Assembly (NCBI RefSeq): GCF_000730165.1
Contig: NZ_CP022110.1
Coordinates: forward strand, 1,061,501 to 1,125,500
Length of the DNA: 64,000 nucleotides
Source of the DNA: Nitrospirillum viridazoti CBAmc
GTDB lineage: Bacteria; Pseudomonadota; Alphaproteobacteria; Azospirillales; Azospirillaceae
Reading direction: 5' to 3'
The notes under the pieces were generated by a model. The model searched no databases and was not told the origin of the DNA. It saw only the letters and a list, made by a program, of their open reading frames with translations. Of the stretch, positions 18,512 to 27,861 are shown piece by piece; positions within the stretch are counted from its first letter, which is position 1, and the number at the start of each line of letters is the position of its first letter. Position numbers and translations under genes: made by a program.

Positions 18512-19300
18512 TCAGACGGTCGGAACAGTCCCGCCGTCGATGACGAACTCGGAGCCATGGATGGCGGCGGCCCGATCTGAGGCCAAGAAGGCGATAAGGT
18601 CGGCGACCTCTGCCGGCTCGGCGCCGCGTCCGATCGGGATCCCACCTATCCAGGCCATGACAGCCTGCCGTGCTTCCTCGAACGTACCGCCATTGCTAAA
18701 CTGCATGCCCTTGACGAGGTCGACGGCGCCCTCGGTCATGATCCATCCGGGACAGACGATGTTGACCCGGACCCCCTTTGGCCCCAGCTCCTTGGAAATG
18801 GATTTGCTGTAGGTTCTCAGCGCCCCCTTGGCGGCGGCGTAGGCGGTAGTGGACTCGGGGAGAGGCAGCACCGACTGGGTCGAGGTGACGTGTACCACTG
18901 CGCCGCTGCCTCGCTCAATCATCTGCGGGATCAGAAGGCGATCAAGGCGAACTGTCGCCAGCAGGTTCAAATTGAGTTCCGAGAGCCAGATGTCGTCTGT
19001 CAGCGCGACAAAGCCGCCGGGTGGCATTTCCGAACCGCCGACGACATGGGCGAGGATGTCGATCCCGCCAAGCCGCTCAACCGCCGCCTTGGCGAGCGCT
19101 TCGCCGCCCTCCACCGTGGTTAGGTCGGCTTCGACGTATTCAACGCCCTTGATGGGACCCTTGATCGAGCGGGCAGCGGTAATGACTCGCGCGCCGCCAG
19201 CGAGGAAGCGCTCGACCGTGGCGCGGCCCAGGCCCTTGGTGCCACCGCTGACGAGCACGCGCTTGCCGGCGAACTCGGTGGGATCAACCTTGATGCTCAT
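18512..19300 (-). CDS. Short-chain dehydrogenase/reductase, island 3
   Basis: 262-residue classical SDR: VSGGTKGLG glycine motif near 17-25, a VTSTQS serine, YAAAK catalytic Tyr/Lys, and a C-terminal FVIDGGT strand. The substrate is unknown. Its start overlaps the stop of the upstream SnoaL-like gene by 4 nt, so the two form a small operon divergent from a LysR regulator, presumably the target of that regulator. Confidence 0.85.
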   Translation of the reverse strand: MSIKVDPTEFAGKRVLVSGGTKGLGRATVERFLAGGARVITAARSIKGPIKGVEYVEADLTTVEGGEALAKAAVERLGGIDILAHVVGGSEMPPGGFVALTDDIWLSELNLNLLATVRLDRLLIPQMIERGSGAVVHVTSTQSVLPLPESTTAYAAAKGALRTYSKSISKELGPKGVRVNIVCPGWIMTEGAVDLVKGMQFSNGGTFEEARQAVMAWIGGIPIGRGAEPAEVADLIAFLASDRAAAIHGSEFVIDGGTVPTV

Positions 19301-19626
19301 ACGGTCGTCTCCAGCGTCTTGATGGCGCCGTTTACCAGCGTGAAGCGATAGGTGAAGCGGAGCGGGCTGCCCGGGAAGTCACCGTGTGCGGGACCCTCGA
19401 CAATGACATCGCCTTCTTCTTCCCGAACAGTATCGGGCGTGAAGATCGCTTTCACCGGGATCACTTCTTCCTCGAACAACTGGCGGATCGCGGCATGCCC
19501 CTCGAAATGCTTGCCGTTATCGATGAATACGGCATCGCGCAGGAAGGGCTTCAGCATGCCGTCGATATCGAGACGGGCGTTTGCTTCGACATAGTCGGCG
19601 ATCGGCTTGGGTAGGTCTATTGACAT
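19297..19626 (-). CDS. SnoaL-like (NTF2-fold) small protein
   Basis: 109 residues with the NTF2/SnoaL pattern: an early helix (IADYVEANARLDIDGMLKPFL), an F-I-D-N-G strand, a GHAAIRQLFEE helix, then three strands ending in YRFTLVNGAIKTLE. Such proteins are polyketide-cyclase-like isomerases, dehydratases or binding proteins. A GAGGAG ribosome binding site favours the ATG at 19626; starts a few codons upstream are possible. It is the first gene of the operon with the SDR. Confidence 0.75.
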   Translation of the reverse strand: MSIDLPKPIADYVEANARLDIDGMLKPFLRDAVFIDNGKHFEGHAAIRQLFEEEVIPVKAIFTPDTVREEEGDVIVEGPAHGDFPGSPLRFTYRFTLVNGAIKTLETTV

Positions 19627-19722
19627 GCTCATCTCCTCAACGGTGATGAGGCTCATTTAGCGATGGACTGTTCGCCTGATAATCGAGACAAACCGGCATA
19701 GGGTGTCACGGAAATCGGAATA

Positions 19723-20634
19723 ATGACTCGCCATTCACTGATAGAGCTGGAGGCGGTTCTCGCCATCGTGCGGTGCGGCTCGTTTCGAGCGGCGGCGCTC
19801 GAACTCGGCATGTCGACCACGGCCATCAGCAACGCGGTGGGCAAGCTCGAGAGGGAACTTGCGGTGCGACTGTTCAATCGCACGACGCGCAGCGTCTCGC
19901 TCACCTATGCGGGGCGGATCTTCGTGGCGCAAATCAAACCAGCGCTCGAGGACATTCAGAAAGCGATGAATACGGCGCGATCCCAGCAGGAGACGCCGTC
20001 CGGCACCTTGCGCATCAATGCCTTCGCGACGGCGGCGCGCGAGATCATGGCGCCGCTGGTCCTGACCTATCTGCAACGCTATCCGCAGGTTCATATCGAC
20101 CTCGTCACCGAGGGACGCCTTGTCGATGTCGTGGCGGCGGGTTTCGATCTGGGGGTGCGCAGCGCCGATCTGGTGCCCACCGACGCGATCGCCATACCGC
20201 TGGGTCAGATGCGGCGCATGGCGATTGCCGCATCCCCCGACTTTTTTCAAAGCAGGGCGATCCCGCAAGTGCCGCAGGAATTGCTCACCTATCCCTGCGT
20301 TCGCGTGCGGCTTCCCAGTGGCGCATTGTTCCGATGGCGGTTCGAGAAGGGGGGCGAAGAGCTACAGCTCGACGTCGAGGGCCCGATCACTCTTGACGAA
20401 GCGTCTCTGGCCCGGATCGCGGTGACGAACGGCGTGGGGATCGGCTATTTCATGGACACCGATGTCCGCGAGGACATCGCGGCAGGTCGGCTCGTCCGCG
20501 TCCTCGAAGACTGGACGCCGCCGCTGGTGCCACTATGCCTTTACTATTCTAATCGGCGCAATTCCTCCGCGGCTTTCCAGGCCTTTATCGCCCTCGCACG
20601 CGACTTCGCCGCCGGACGGCTCGCACAGCCTTGA
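19723..20634 (+). CDS. LysR-family transcriptional regulator
   Basis: 303 residues. The N-terminal winged HTH ([35 protein letters not shown]) and a periplasmic-binding-protein-like effector domain ([20 protein letters not shown] onwards) define LysR. It is divergent from the SnoaL/SDR pair with about 100 nt between them, the classic position of a LysR activator and its target promoter. The sequence is of the CrgA/AaeR-like branch that often responds to aromatic compounds, but no effector can be named. Confidence 0.9.
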   Translation: MTRHSLIELEAVLAIVRCGSFRAAALELGMSTTAISNAVGKLERELAVRLFNRTTRSVSLTYAGRIFVAQIKPALEDIQKAMNTARSQQETPSGTLRINAFATAAREIMAPLVLTYLQRYPQVHIDLVTEGRLVDVVAAGFDLGVRSADLVPTDAIAIPLGQMRRMAIAASPDFFQSRAIPQVPQELLTYPCVRVRLPSGALFRWRFEKGGEELQLDVEGPITLDEASLARIAVTNGVGIGYFMDTDVREDIAAGRLVRVLEDWTPPLVPLCLYYSNRRNSSAAFQAFIALARDFAAGRLAQP

Positions 20635-20790
20635 GGATGGCTGCTGCCATGCGCGCACCGAGTAATTGAAACCGGCTTCTGTCTCGCTCCTCGATCGCGA
20701 CGAGCTCAAGGTGGCTGGATTGGCTCCATATACCGAGGCGTTCTGAGCTTCCTGCCATTAGCGCAAAGGTCGCAGAAACGGACTGATTCT

Positions 20791-21024
20791 GCCAACGCTG
20801 ACGGTACTATTGGTCGCGCTTGAGTTCGGACGTCAGAGCCGGAAAAGGATGTGGAAAAGCCGATAGTAGTCGATAGATGACCTGCGGAGGTCGGCGGAAA
20901 TTCCTTGGTGATATCAATAGTGTAGCTTTCTGACGGGTCCTGGGCCGGTAATAACTGGTCCGAAAATATTTTCTGCAATGAATTCAGATGGTTGGTTCGG
21001 CCCCGAGCAATCGAGTGGGAGTAG
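20791..21024 (+). repeat. Right-end repeat of island 3 with attachment site copy 3
   Basis: Imperfect copy of 18096-18331 in the same orientation, ending at 21010-21024 in ATCGAGTGGGAGTAG (Ile-Glu-Trp-Glu-stop, here TAG). The stop codon of rhaT lies 10 nt further, so this marks the junction between island array and resident chromosome. The 150 nt before the repeat (20635-20790) hold no gene I can support. Confidence 0.75.
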
Positions 21025-21033
21025 CCGCTTCGG

Positions 21034-22092
21034 TTATAGCGATCCCAGGTAGTTACCCAGGCCGATGACGCAGGTGGACAGCACCAGCATGGCGATGCCC
21101 ACGCCCAACACGGCGCGGGTGCGGCGGCTGGAGCCGGCCCATTCCTGCAGCATGAAACCCCATAGGGTGGCGAAGATGATGATGCTGGCCATGTGCAGGG
21201 TCCAGCTGGAGAAGCCGAAGCGGCCCATCTGGCTTTCACCCATGGTGTAGAAGAAAAACTGCAGATACCAGGCGATGCCGGCCACCGCGCACAGGGCGTA
21301 GTTGCGCAGCAGGGGAGGCGGGGCCGCCGCGGTGTGGCCTCGGCGGCCGGTGAACTCCGGCAGGCAGCCGTCGCGCAGGATGAGGTAAAGGCACCAGATG
21401 AAATTGCTGGTGAAGCCGCCGGACAGCACCACCACCAGCACCGGCAGGCCTTGGGACAGCGGATCGGTACCCTGGGCCAGGGTCAGCTGGCGGATGGGTT
21501 CGCCCGCCGCCAGGCCGTAGGCGAAGCAGCTGCTCATGATGCCGGAGAAGAGGGCGATCAGGATGCCGCGCCGGAAGTCGAACTCGGCCACGCCCTGCTG
21601 TTCCACCCCATCGCCCTCCTTCAGCCGGCCGGCCCAGCCGACGATGGCGATGCCCACCAGGCACAGGCTGACACCGCCCAGGATGACCAGGCCGTGGCTG
21701 GTCCCGGCCAGGGTGATCAGCTCCCCGCTCACCAGCGGCGGGATCAGGGTGCCGAAGGCGGCGGTCAGGCCCAGCGCCACCGCCATGCCCAAGGACATGC
21801 CAAGATAGCGCAGGGTGAGGCCGAAGGTCAGGCCGCCCAGGCCCCATAGGGCGCCGAAGAGATAGCACAGGAACAGGGTGCGGGCGGGCGTGGCGGCCAG
21901 CACGGTCCCCAGATTCTCCGTCTTGATCAGCGCGAACAGCCAGGGGGCCAGGATCCAGCTGAACACCCCGCCCACCAGCCAGAACACGGGCCAGGACCAG
22001 TTGCGCACGCCCCGGTAGGGCACATAGAAACTGGCGGAGGCGAGACCGCCCAGCCAGTGGAAGAACACGCCCAATACGGGATTGGCACCCAT
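21034..22092 (-). CDS. rhaT: L-rhamnose/proton symporter RhaT
   Basis: 352-residue inner-membrane protein with about ten hydrophobic segments; RhaT of E. coli has 344 residues. The N-terminus NPVLGVFFHWLGGLASASFY followed by VPYRGVRNWSWPVFWLVGG is characteristic of RhaT. It imports L-rhamnose with protons. It is the last gene of the minus-strand rhamnose operon, 31 nt behind the lactonase gene. Its 3' end abuts the guaA-type attachment site. Confidence 0.9.
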   Translation of the reverse strand: MGANPVLGVFFHWLGGLASASFYVPYRGVRNWSWPVFWLVGGVFSWILAPWLFALIKTENLGTVLAATPARTLFLCYLFGALWGLGGLTFGLTLRYLGMSLGMAVALGLTAAFGTLIPPLVSGELITLAGTSHGLVILGGVSLCLVGIAIVGWAGRLKEGDGVEQQGVAEFDFRRGILIALFSGIMSSCFAYGLAAGEPIRQLTLAQGTDPLSQGLPVLVVVLSGGFTSNFIWCLYLILRDGCLPEFTGRRGHTAAAPPPLLRNYALCAVAGIAWYLQFFFYTMGESQMGRFGFSSWTLHMASIIIFATLWGFMLQEWAGSSRRTRAVLGVGIAMLVLSTCVIGLGNYLGSL

Positions 22093-22123
22093 CTGTATTC
22101 TCTCCTCCCCGATGCTCTTCTTG

Positions 22124-23038
22124 TCAGTTCAGGCGATAGACGCGCGTGGCGGTGCCGCCGAACAGAGCGGCGCGCTCGTCGCGTGAGAAATCGCGGGTGA
22201 TATGGTCGTAGGCCTGGAAATAGGCGCCGAAGCGGCCGCCCAGGCCGTCGACCGGGAAATTGCTGGCCACCATGCAGCGTTCCACCCCGAACAGCTCGAT
22301 GGTGTGCAGGATGAAGGGGCGGATGCTGTCCGGGGTCCAGGCCCGGTCCAGCATACCCAGGCCGGAGATTTTGACCTGGACGTTAGGGTGGCGGGCCAGC
22401 GCCGCCATGCCTGCGCGCCACAGCGCCAGGCCGTCCGCGTCCTTGTCCACCGGCATGCCGGTATGGTTCAGGATCAGGGTGGTACCGGGATGGCGGGCGG
22501 CGAGGTCGGCGGCTGCCGCCATTTGCCCGGGATAGATTTGCAGGTCGAAGGACAAGCCATACTTGGCCAGCAGGCCGAAGCCCGCCTGCCAGGCGGCATC
22601 CGGCAGCAGGTCGCGCGGCGTGTAGGTCTTGGCCGGGTCGGGGTGCCAATTCAGAATTTGACGAATGCCGCGTATATTGCGGGATTGGGCGTGGGCGGCT
22701 AACACCCGCTCCGCGTCAGGCGCCTCCAGCGCGGCATAGCCGACGATGCCGTGGGGGAAGCCGGTCCTGTCGGCCAGGCCTTGCAGCCAGGCGCTTTCCT
22801 TCAAGGCGTCGTCTGGGTGGGCGCCGGCGTCGATGTGCACGCTCTTGCCCAAGGTCCAGCCCTCGGGCAACTCACCGGCGGCGGCCAGATAGTCGTCCAC
22901 GCCCTGGTCATGGGCGATGGGTGTGACATCGCCATTGACCCCGCCGTCGCCCAACGGCGGCGTCAGCCAGGGATAGCGGATATGGGCCAGGTCCCACAGG
23001 TGCATGTGGGGGTCGACCAGGATCAGCGCGTCAGCCAT
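22124..23038 (-). CDS. Amidohydrolase-family lactonase, probable L-rhamnono-1,4-lactonase
   Basis: 304-residue metal-dependent hydrolase of the amidohydrolase-2 type. The N-terminal VDPHMHLWD motif supplies metal ligands, ILNHTGMP is the family's central strand, and SNFPVDGLGG near the end carries the conserved late motif. Sugar lactonases for L-rhamnonate, L-fuconate and L-galactonate belong here. Context (rhamnonate dehydratase, RhaT, rhamnosidase) favours hydrolysis of L-rhamnono-gamma-lactone to L-rhamnonate. The MADALILVD start follows an upstream region with no homology and was chosen for that reason. Confidence 0.8.
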   Translation of the reverse strand: MADALILVDPHMHLWDLAHIRYPWLTPPLGDGGVNGDVTPIAHDQGVDDYLAAAGELPEGWTLGKSVHIDAGAHPDDALKESAWLQGLADRTGFPHGIVGYAALEAPDAERVLAAHAQSRNIRGIRQILNWHPDPAKTYTPRDLLPDAAWQAGFGLLAKYGLSFDLQIYPGQMAAAADLAARHPGTTLILNHTGMPVDKDADGLALWRAGMAALARHPNVQVKISGLGMLDRAWTPDSIRPFILHTIELFGVERCMVASNFPVDGLGGRFGAYFQAYDHITRDFSRDERAALFGGTATRVYRLN

Positions 23039-23114
23039 GGTCCGCGTGTTCCTCCCGTATTCGTTCATTCTTAAACGGCCGGACCCATTGCAGGCCCGGC
23101 CGGTATTCATACAT

Positions 23115-23870
23115 TCAATAAGTCGTTCTGCCCCCGGAGGTATCGAACGTCGACGCGGTGGTGAAAGAACATTCTTCCGACGCCATGAAACAGACCATCG
23201 CGGCGCTTTCTTCCACATGGCCCAGGCGGCCCATGGGGATTTTCGAGCGCATATAGTCCACCTGGCTTTGCGGCAGCTGGTCCAGGATGGGGCTGTCGAA
23301 GGTGGCGGGGGTGATGCTGTTGACCATCACGCCCTTGCCGGCCAGTTCCTTGCCCAGGGACTTGGTCAGGCCGATCACCCCGGCCTTGCTGGCGGAATAG
23401 GCCGACGCGTTGGGGTTGCCTTCCTTGCCGGCGACGGAGGCGACGTTGACGATGCGGCCATAGCCCTGGGCCAGCATCAGCGGCACGACGGCGCGGCAGC
23501 AGTAGAACAGGCCGTTGAGGTTGATGTCGATGGTGCGGCGCCAGTTGTCCAGCGGGAACTCATGCACCGGCACGGTGGCGCCGGTGATGCCGGCCGAGGC
23601 CACCAGGATGTCCACCCGGCCGCCCAGAGCCTGGTGGCTGGCCTTGGCGGCGGCTTCCACCGCCGTGGCGTCGGTCACGTCGAGGGCCACGGTGTGGATG
23701 GCGCCCACGTCGGCCGCTGCTGCCGCCAGCCGGTCTTCCTGCACGTCCCACAGGGCGACCTTGGCCCCCTCCGCCACCAGGCGGCGGGCGGTCTCCTTGC
23801 CCAGGCCGGAGGCGCCACCGGTGATAATGGCCGTGCGGCCGTCGAAGCGGCCTTGAAACACTGTCGTCAC
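23115..23870 (-). CDS. SDR, probable 2-keto-3-deoxy-L-rhamnonate 4-dehydrogenase
   Basis: 251-residue SDR: TGGASGLG near 17-24, NVASVAG and YSASK active site, PATFDSP late loop. It starts at GTG inside GTGA, overlapping the stop of the preceding hydrolase gene, with a GGGAGGA ribosome binding site. Its place between a rhamnonate dehydratase plus FAH-type hydrolase and a lactonase fits the oxidation of 2-keto-3-deoxy-L-rhamnonate to the 2,4-diketo acid, as in the Sphingomonas LRA pathway. The role is assigned from context; an L-fuconate analogue is possible. Confidence 0.78.
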   Translation of the reverse strand: MTTVFQGRFDGRTAIITGGASGLGKETARRLVAEGAKVALWDVQEDRLAAAAADVGAIHTVALDVTDATAVEAAAKASHQALGGRVDILVASAGITGATVPVHEFPLDNWRRTIDINLNGLFYCCRAVVPLMLAQGYGRIVNVASVAGKEGNPNASAYSASKAGVIGLTKSLGKELAGKGVMVNSITPATFDSPILDQLPQSQVDYMRSKIPMGRLGHVEESAAMVCFMASEECSFTTASTFDTSGGRTTY

Positions 23871-24733
23871 GCCTGATCCTCCCGGTTGAACCATGCCACC
23901 ACCTTCTGCCGCTGCGTCCCCAGCTTGGCGATGCCCAGGGTCATGACATCCCCGGCCTTCAGGAACACCATGTCGGGCTTCTGGCCCTCCCCCACGCCCG
24001 GGGGCGTGCCGGTGGTCAGGATGTCGCCCGGCTCCAGGGTGATGAAGCGGCTGACATAGGCGATCAGTTCGGCCACGCCGAAGATCATGGTGCGGGTGTT
24101 GCCGGTCTGCATGCGCCGGCCGTTGAGGTCCAGCCACATGTCCAGGTCCTGCGGATCGCCCACCTCATCGGCGGTGACCAGCCAGGGGCCCACGGGGCCG
24201 AAGGTGTCGTGGCCCTTGCCCTTGTCCCACTGGCTGCCGCGTTCCTTCTGGTTGAAGCGTTCCGAGACGTCGTTGACCAGGACATAGCCGGCGACATAGT
24301 CCAGCGCCTGGTCCTGGGGCACATAGCGGGCGGTGCGGCCGAAGACCACGCCCAATTCCACCTCCCAATCCGACTTGGCGCTGTCCTGGGGCAGCATGAC
24401 ATCGTCGTCCGGCCCGTTCAGGCAGCTGGTGGCCTTGGTGAACAGGATGGGTTCGCTGGGAATGGGCAGGTTGGCTTCCTTGGCGTGGTCGGCATAGTTC
24501 AGGCCGATGGCCAGGAACTTGCCCACCCGGGCCAGGGGGACACCCAGGCGGGGATCGCCGTCGACCAAGGGCAGGGTGGTGGGGTCGAGGGCGCGCAGCC
24601 GGTCGAGCCCGGCGGGGGACAGGGCCTCGGGCGTGATGTCGGCGATGGCACCGGACAGGTCGCGGATGCGGCCGTCCGCGTCCAGCAGGCCGGGCCGCTC
24701 CTGGCCCTGAGGGCCGTAGCGCAAGAGTTTCAT
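23867..24733 (-). CDS. Fumarylacetoacetate hydrolase-family enzyme, probable 2,4-diketo-3-deoxy-L-rhamnonate hydrolase
   Basis: 288-residue FAH-fold protein. An N-terminal subdomain (1-70) precedes the catalytic domain with FLAIGLNYADHAKE, then SDWEVELGVVFG (metal-binding Glu residues) and a late GDILTTGTPPGVG loop. The family cleaves C-C bonds of beta-diketo acids or hydrates ketoacids. Here it would cleave the diketo acid to pyruvate and L-lactate. It is coupled to the SDR by a 4-nt overlap and lies 22 nt behind the dehydratase. Confidence 0.82.
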   Translation of the reverse strand: MKLLRYGPQGQERPGLLDADGRIRDLSGAIADITPEALSPAGLDRLRALDPTTLPLVDGDPRLGVPLARVGKFLAIGLNYADHAKEANLPIPSEPILFTKATSCLNGPDDDVMLPQDSAKSDWEVELGVVFGRTARYVPQDQALDYVAGYVLVNDVSERFNQKERGSQWDKGKGHDTFGPVGPWLVTADEVGDPQDLDMWLDLNGRRMQTGNTRTMIFGVAELIAYVSRFITLEPGDILTTGTPPGVGEGQKPDMVFLKAGDVMTLGIAKLGTQRQKVVAWFNREDQA

Positions 24734-24755
24734 GGGATATGACCTTGCAATATGT

Positions 24756-25940
24756 TCAATGCGTATAGGGGCGGTGCAGGGTGACGGCGGGGTTGAGCTC
24801 CACACCGAAACCGGGCTTGTCCAGGGCCGTGGCCTTGAGGCGGCCGTTCTCCGGCACCGGCTCACCCAGCAGCTGGGGGTGGAACATGGGCTGAACCTGG
24901 TCGGCCTTCGGCGCCATCATCAGGAACTCGGCGAACGGGCTGTTATGCCGGGTGATGACGAAGTGGTAGCTGTAGACGCTGGAGCCATGGGGGATGACCA
25001 TCACACCCCGGCTGTCGGCCATGGCGGAGATCTTCAGCAGCTCGGTAACGCCGCCGCACCAGCCCACGTCGGGCTGGATGATGTCGCAGCACTCCATCTC
25101 CATCAGCATGCGGAAGCCCCAGCGGGTGGCCTCATGCTCGCCGGTGGTCACCAGCATGCCGGCGGGGGCGGCCTTCTTCAGGGCGGCATAGCCCCAGTAA
25201 TCGTCGGGGCTCAGCGCCTCCTCGATCCACTTCAGGCCATATTCCTTGGCCTTGTGGGCCAGGCGGGTGGCGTAGTTCAGGTCCAGCGCCATCCAGCAAT
25301 CGAACATCAGCCAGAAATCATCGCCGCAGCGCTCGCGCATGGTGGCCAGTTCCTGGATATTCTTCTTCAGGCCCTCCTCGCCCTCGGCCGGGCCGTGGTG
25401 CAGGGGCATCTTGCCACCGATGAAACCCATGCCCTTGGCCAAGTCCGGCCGCGCGCCGGTGGCGTAGAAGCTGAGCTCATCGCGCACGGCCCCACCCAGC
25501 AGGTGGTAGACAGGCTCCTGCCGCAGCTTGCCCAAGAGGTCCCACAGGGCCAGGTCGACGCCGGAGATGGCGTTCACCACCAGACCCTTGCGGCCGTAAT
25601 ACTGGGTCCCGAAGTACATCTGGTCCCAGATCTTCTCGTAGTCGGTGGGGCTGCGGCCCTCCAGGAAGCGGGCCAGGTGCTTTTCCACGATATAGGCGGC
25701 GGGCTCGCCGCCCGTGGTGACGGCGAAGCCGACGGTGCCATCGCTGGCCTCGATCTCCACCACCAGGGTACCCAGCACATTGATGCCGAAGCTCTGCCGG
25801 CTCTGCCGGTATTCCGGGTACTTGGCCATGGGTGTTGCGATATGGTCGTCGATCCAGTGGCCGTCGCCCTGGTCGTGATAGTCCGCACCGCCGCCGCGCA
25901 CCACATAGGCACGCACCTGTTTGATGGTGGGGAGGGTCAT
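24756..25940 (-). CDS. rhmD: L-rhamnonate dehydratase
   Basis: 394-residue enolase-superfamily enzyme. The N-terminus ([14 protein letters not shown] and the [17 protein letters not shown] region) is distinctive for L-rhamnonate dehydratases. The metal ligands are visible as LMFDCW (Asp), [12 protein letters not shown] (Glu) and TTGEHE (Glu), and the catalytic histidine is in [13 protein letters not shown]. It converts L-rhamnonate to 2-keto-3-deoxy-L-rhamnonate. A second ATG seven codons upstream is possible, but MTLPTIKQ is where the domain begins and has a GGAG-like site upstream. Confidence 0.88.
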   Translation of the reverse strand: MTLPTIKQVRAYVVRGGGADYHDQGDGHWIDDHIATPMAKYPEYRQSRQSFGINVLGTLVVEIEASDGTVGFAVTTGGEPAAYIVEKHLARFLEGRSPTDYEKIWDQMYFGTQYYGRKGLVVNAISGVDLALWDLLGKLRQEPVYHLLGGAVRDELSFYATGARPDLAKGMGFIGGKMPLHHGPAEGEEGLKKNIQELATMRERCGDDFWLMFDCWMALDLNYATRLAHKAKEYGLKWIEEALSPDDYWGYAALKKAAPAGMLVTTGEHEATRWGFRMLMEMECCDIIQPDVGWCGGVTELLKISAMADSRGVMVIPHGSSVYSYHFVITRHNSPFAEFLMMAPKADQVQPMFHPQLLGEPVPENGRLKATALDKPGFGVELNPAVTLHRPYTH

Positions 25941-25985
25941 GTGAACGCTGCTCCTAGGCATGATCGAAGGACGTCGGGATGGGGC

Positions 25986-27644
25986 TTAGGCCACCATGCC
26001 GCGGGCGCGGTAGAAGTAGGTGGGCGTGCAGCTCCAGGCGTGGCAGTAGCTGTTGATGTGGATGTCGCCGTAGGGGGAGCTCAGCGGCTTGGCCGGGTCA
26101 TAGACCTCCCAGAAGGTGTCGGCGCCTGCCTTGACCATGCCACCCCAATAGCTTTCCACGAGGGCCTTGGCCTCCTTGTCCAGACCGCTGTCCAGCATGG
26201 CCTCCACCATGTAATGGTAGAGGTAGGGGGTCACCGGCTTGACCGCGTCGGCGCGGCTGAACGCGGTCTTCAGCGCGGTGGCGCAGTCCCTGGCCGGCAT
26301 CACGCCGCCGATGGCCATCCAGGCCTGCGAGGCCCAGGACACCTGGCGGTTAGGCCCGCTGACGAAGGCCTTGGCCGATGCGTCCCAATAGCCGCGGGCG
26401 GCTTTGGTCATGCGCTCGATCAGGGCGGGGTAGTCCGCCACCTCCGCCTGTACGCCCAGTTTGCGCGCCAGATCCAGCGTGCGCTTGTGGGCGAAGACCA
26501 GCAGGCCCTGGACGGCTGCGTCCTTATGCAGGTCAGGCGCCCAGTCGATGAAGATCCAGACGTTGCCGGGGTCGACATAGCGGCCGTCGGTGTTGATGCG
26601 CTGGCCGATGATCTCCAGCTGGCGCTTGGCAACGGGCCACAGCTCCCGCGCCGTCGCCTCATCGCCCGTGGCCTCCAGGTAATCGGCCAGGGCGACGTTG
26701 AACAGGGCGGCGTAGTCGACGATGTGAATGCCGCCGTAGCGCGCCTTGGGCTTCTCATAAACGCAGGCCGCGACCAGCCCGTCCTGCCGGCGGTAGGCCG
26801 CGAACAGGTAGAGGCAGCGCTTCACCAAATCGTTCTGCTTGAAGGTGGCGTAATTGGCCAGGGCCTGCAGCCGCAGGTCGCCCACCCACAGGCGCTGGTC
26901 GCGGCGGGGGCCATCCTCGAACGTCGTCTGCATGCAGTCGCGCAGGGTGGCCAGGGCCACGGCGTCGATGCGGCGCGCCAGGTCGGAATATTTGGGCGGC
27001 AGCGGCGCCGGTGCCGCCTTGGCGGAGGTCAGGCCGATCGCCTTCACATCCTCGAACCGGATGCTGAAGCCGGAGGAAGTGTCGATGACCTCCACCTTCA
27101 CATAGCGGAAGGCGTAACGGCGGGGCAACTGCACGGCCTGGGGCAAATAGTCAATGTTGACGATTTCATCGGGTAGCCAGGCGCTGCTCAACATGCCGTT
27201 GTAGGGATACAGCGGCTCTGCCACGTCGCTGGGCACCTCGCCGAAGGTCAGGCGCAGACGGGCGGGGGCATCGGGCTCGCGCCCAACGGTTTCCAGGCGG
27301 AAGGCCAGGTGGCCGGTGCGGTGCCCGCCGAAGTCCAGGATGAAGCTATCGCCCTTCTTGAAGGTGCGGCCGGCCAGGCTGTCGCCCTCCGGCTCCATGC
27401 GCCAGCGCAAGGGGGCGGCAGGATCGGCGACGGCGCGCACCACGGCCAGCGGCGGCTGGGCCGTCTCGGTCAGCGCCGGCGTCAGCGCGTCGGCCTTGGC
27501 ACCCCAGGCGGCGTTGGGCTCGCCGGCTACGGCGGGCTCGAACTCCTTAGGTTGGGCCTGGGCGGCCTTGGGCGCCACCACGGAAGAGGCGGCGGCCGCC
27601 ACGGCGGCGCCCCCCACCACCAACAGCATTTCCCGGCGATTCAT
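25986..27644 (-). CDS. GH78-type alpha-L-rhamnosidase, exported
   Basis: 552-residue six-hairpin glycosidase-like protein. The N-terminus [20 protein letters not shown] then AQAQ looks like a Tat or lipoprotein-free Sec signal with twin arginine. A jelly-roll beta-sandwich (about 80-210) is followed by FEDGPRRDQRLWVGDLR near 243, the GH78 signature with the acidic catalytic residue, and a long alpha/alpha barrel. It is shorter than many GH78 enzymes. It would release L-rhamnose from plant or bacterial rhamnosides in the periplasm for RhaT. It lies 45 nt before rhmD and 217 nt after the TonB receptor. Confidence 0.82.
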   Translation of the reverse strand: MNRREMLLVVGGAAVAAAASSVVAPKAAQAQPKEFEPAVAGEPNAAWGAKADALTPALTETAQPPLAVVRAVADPAAPLRWRMEPEGDSLAGRTFKKGDSFILDFGGHRTGHLAFRLETVGREPDAPARLRLTFGEVPSDVAEPLYPYNGMLSSAWLPDEIVNIDYLPQAVQLPRRYAFRYVKVEVIDTSSGFSIRFEDVKAIGLTSAKAAPAPLPPKYSDLARRIDAVALATLRDCMQTTFEDGPRRDQRLWVGDLRLQALANYATFKQNDLVKRCLYLFAAYRRQDGLVAACVYEKPKARYGGIHIVDYAALFNVALADYLEATGDEATARELWPVAKRQLEIIGQRINTDGRYVDPGNVWIFIDWAPDLHKDAAVQGLLVFAHKRTLDLARKLGVQAEVADYPALIERMTKAARGYWDASAKAFVSGPNRQVSWASQAWMAIGGVMPARDCATALKTAFSRADAVKPVTPYLYHYMVEAMLDSGLDKEAKALVESYWGGMVKAGADTFWEVYDPAKPLSSPYGDIHINSYCHAWSCTPTYFYRARGMVA

Positions 27645-27823
27645 GGTTCGGCGCGCGCTCCCTAGCAGGCTTTTGATTCTATGGGATCCAGAGGGTGGCA
27701 ATGCCCGGCCCCGGGTGGAAAGGAAAAGTGCAGGTGCCGCGGAGGATCGTTCGCACCATCGGCCGCGACACCTGCCAGGGGAGGAAGGAGTAATACGGAG
27801 ATAAGACCGTACGGGTACCAGAT

Positions 27824-27853
27824 GCCGGGCGGGGCGGGGGCGCCCCACCCGGC
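27824..27853 (-). other. Strong hairpin between TonB receptor and rhamnosidase genes
   Basis: GCCGGG c GGGGCG, loop GGGG, CGCCCC a CCCGGC: 12 base pairs with one mismatch, 8 nt after the receptor stop. There is no U-tract, so it is more likely an mRNA-stabilising or processing element than an intrinsic terminator. Confidence 0.6.
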
Positions 27854-27861
27854 GATCGGCC

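Noticed and set aside
18139-18645. Minus-strand open frame across attachment copy 2
   Set aside because: Its HSHSIV-type segment is the antisense of the guaA 3' end, a known source of spurious annotation; the frame is not kept in copy 3.
18096-21024. Repeated segments as a CRISPR array or integron attC sites
   Set aside because: Only three widely spaced copies, 15-bp core plus long flanks, and no repeat-spacer periodicity or attC-like folding; guaA-type att duplication explains them.
24732-27176. Plus-strand open frame of about 814 codons opposite rhmD and the rhamnosidase gene
   Set aside because: Antisense artefact spanning two real genes; no motif and no ribosome binding site context.
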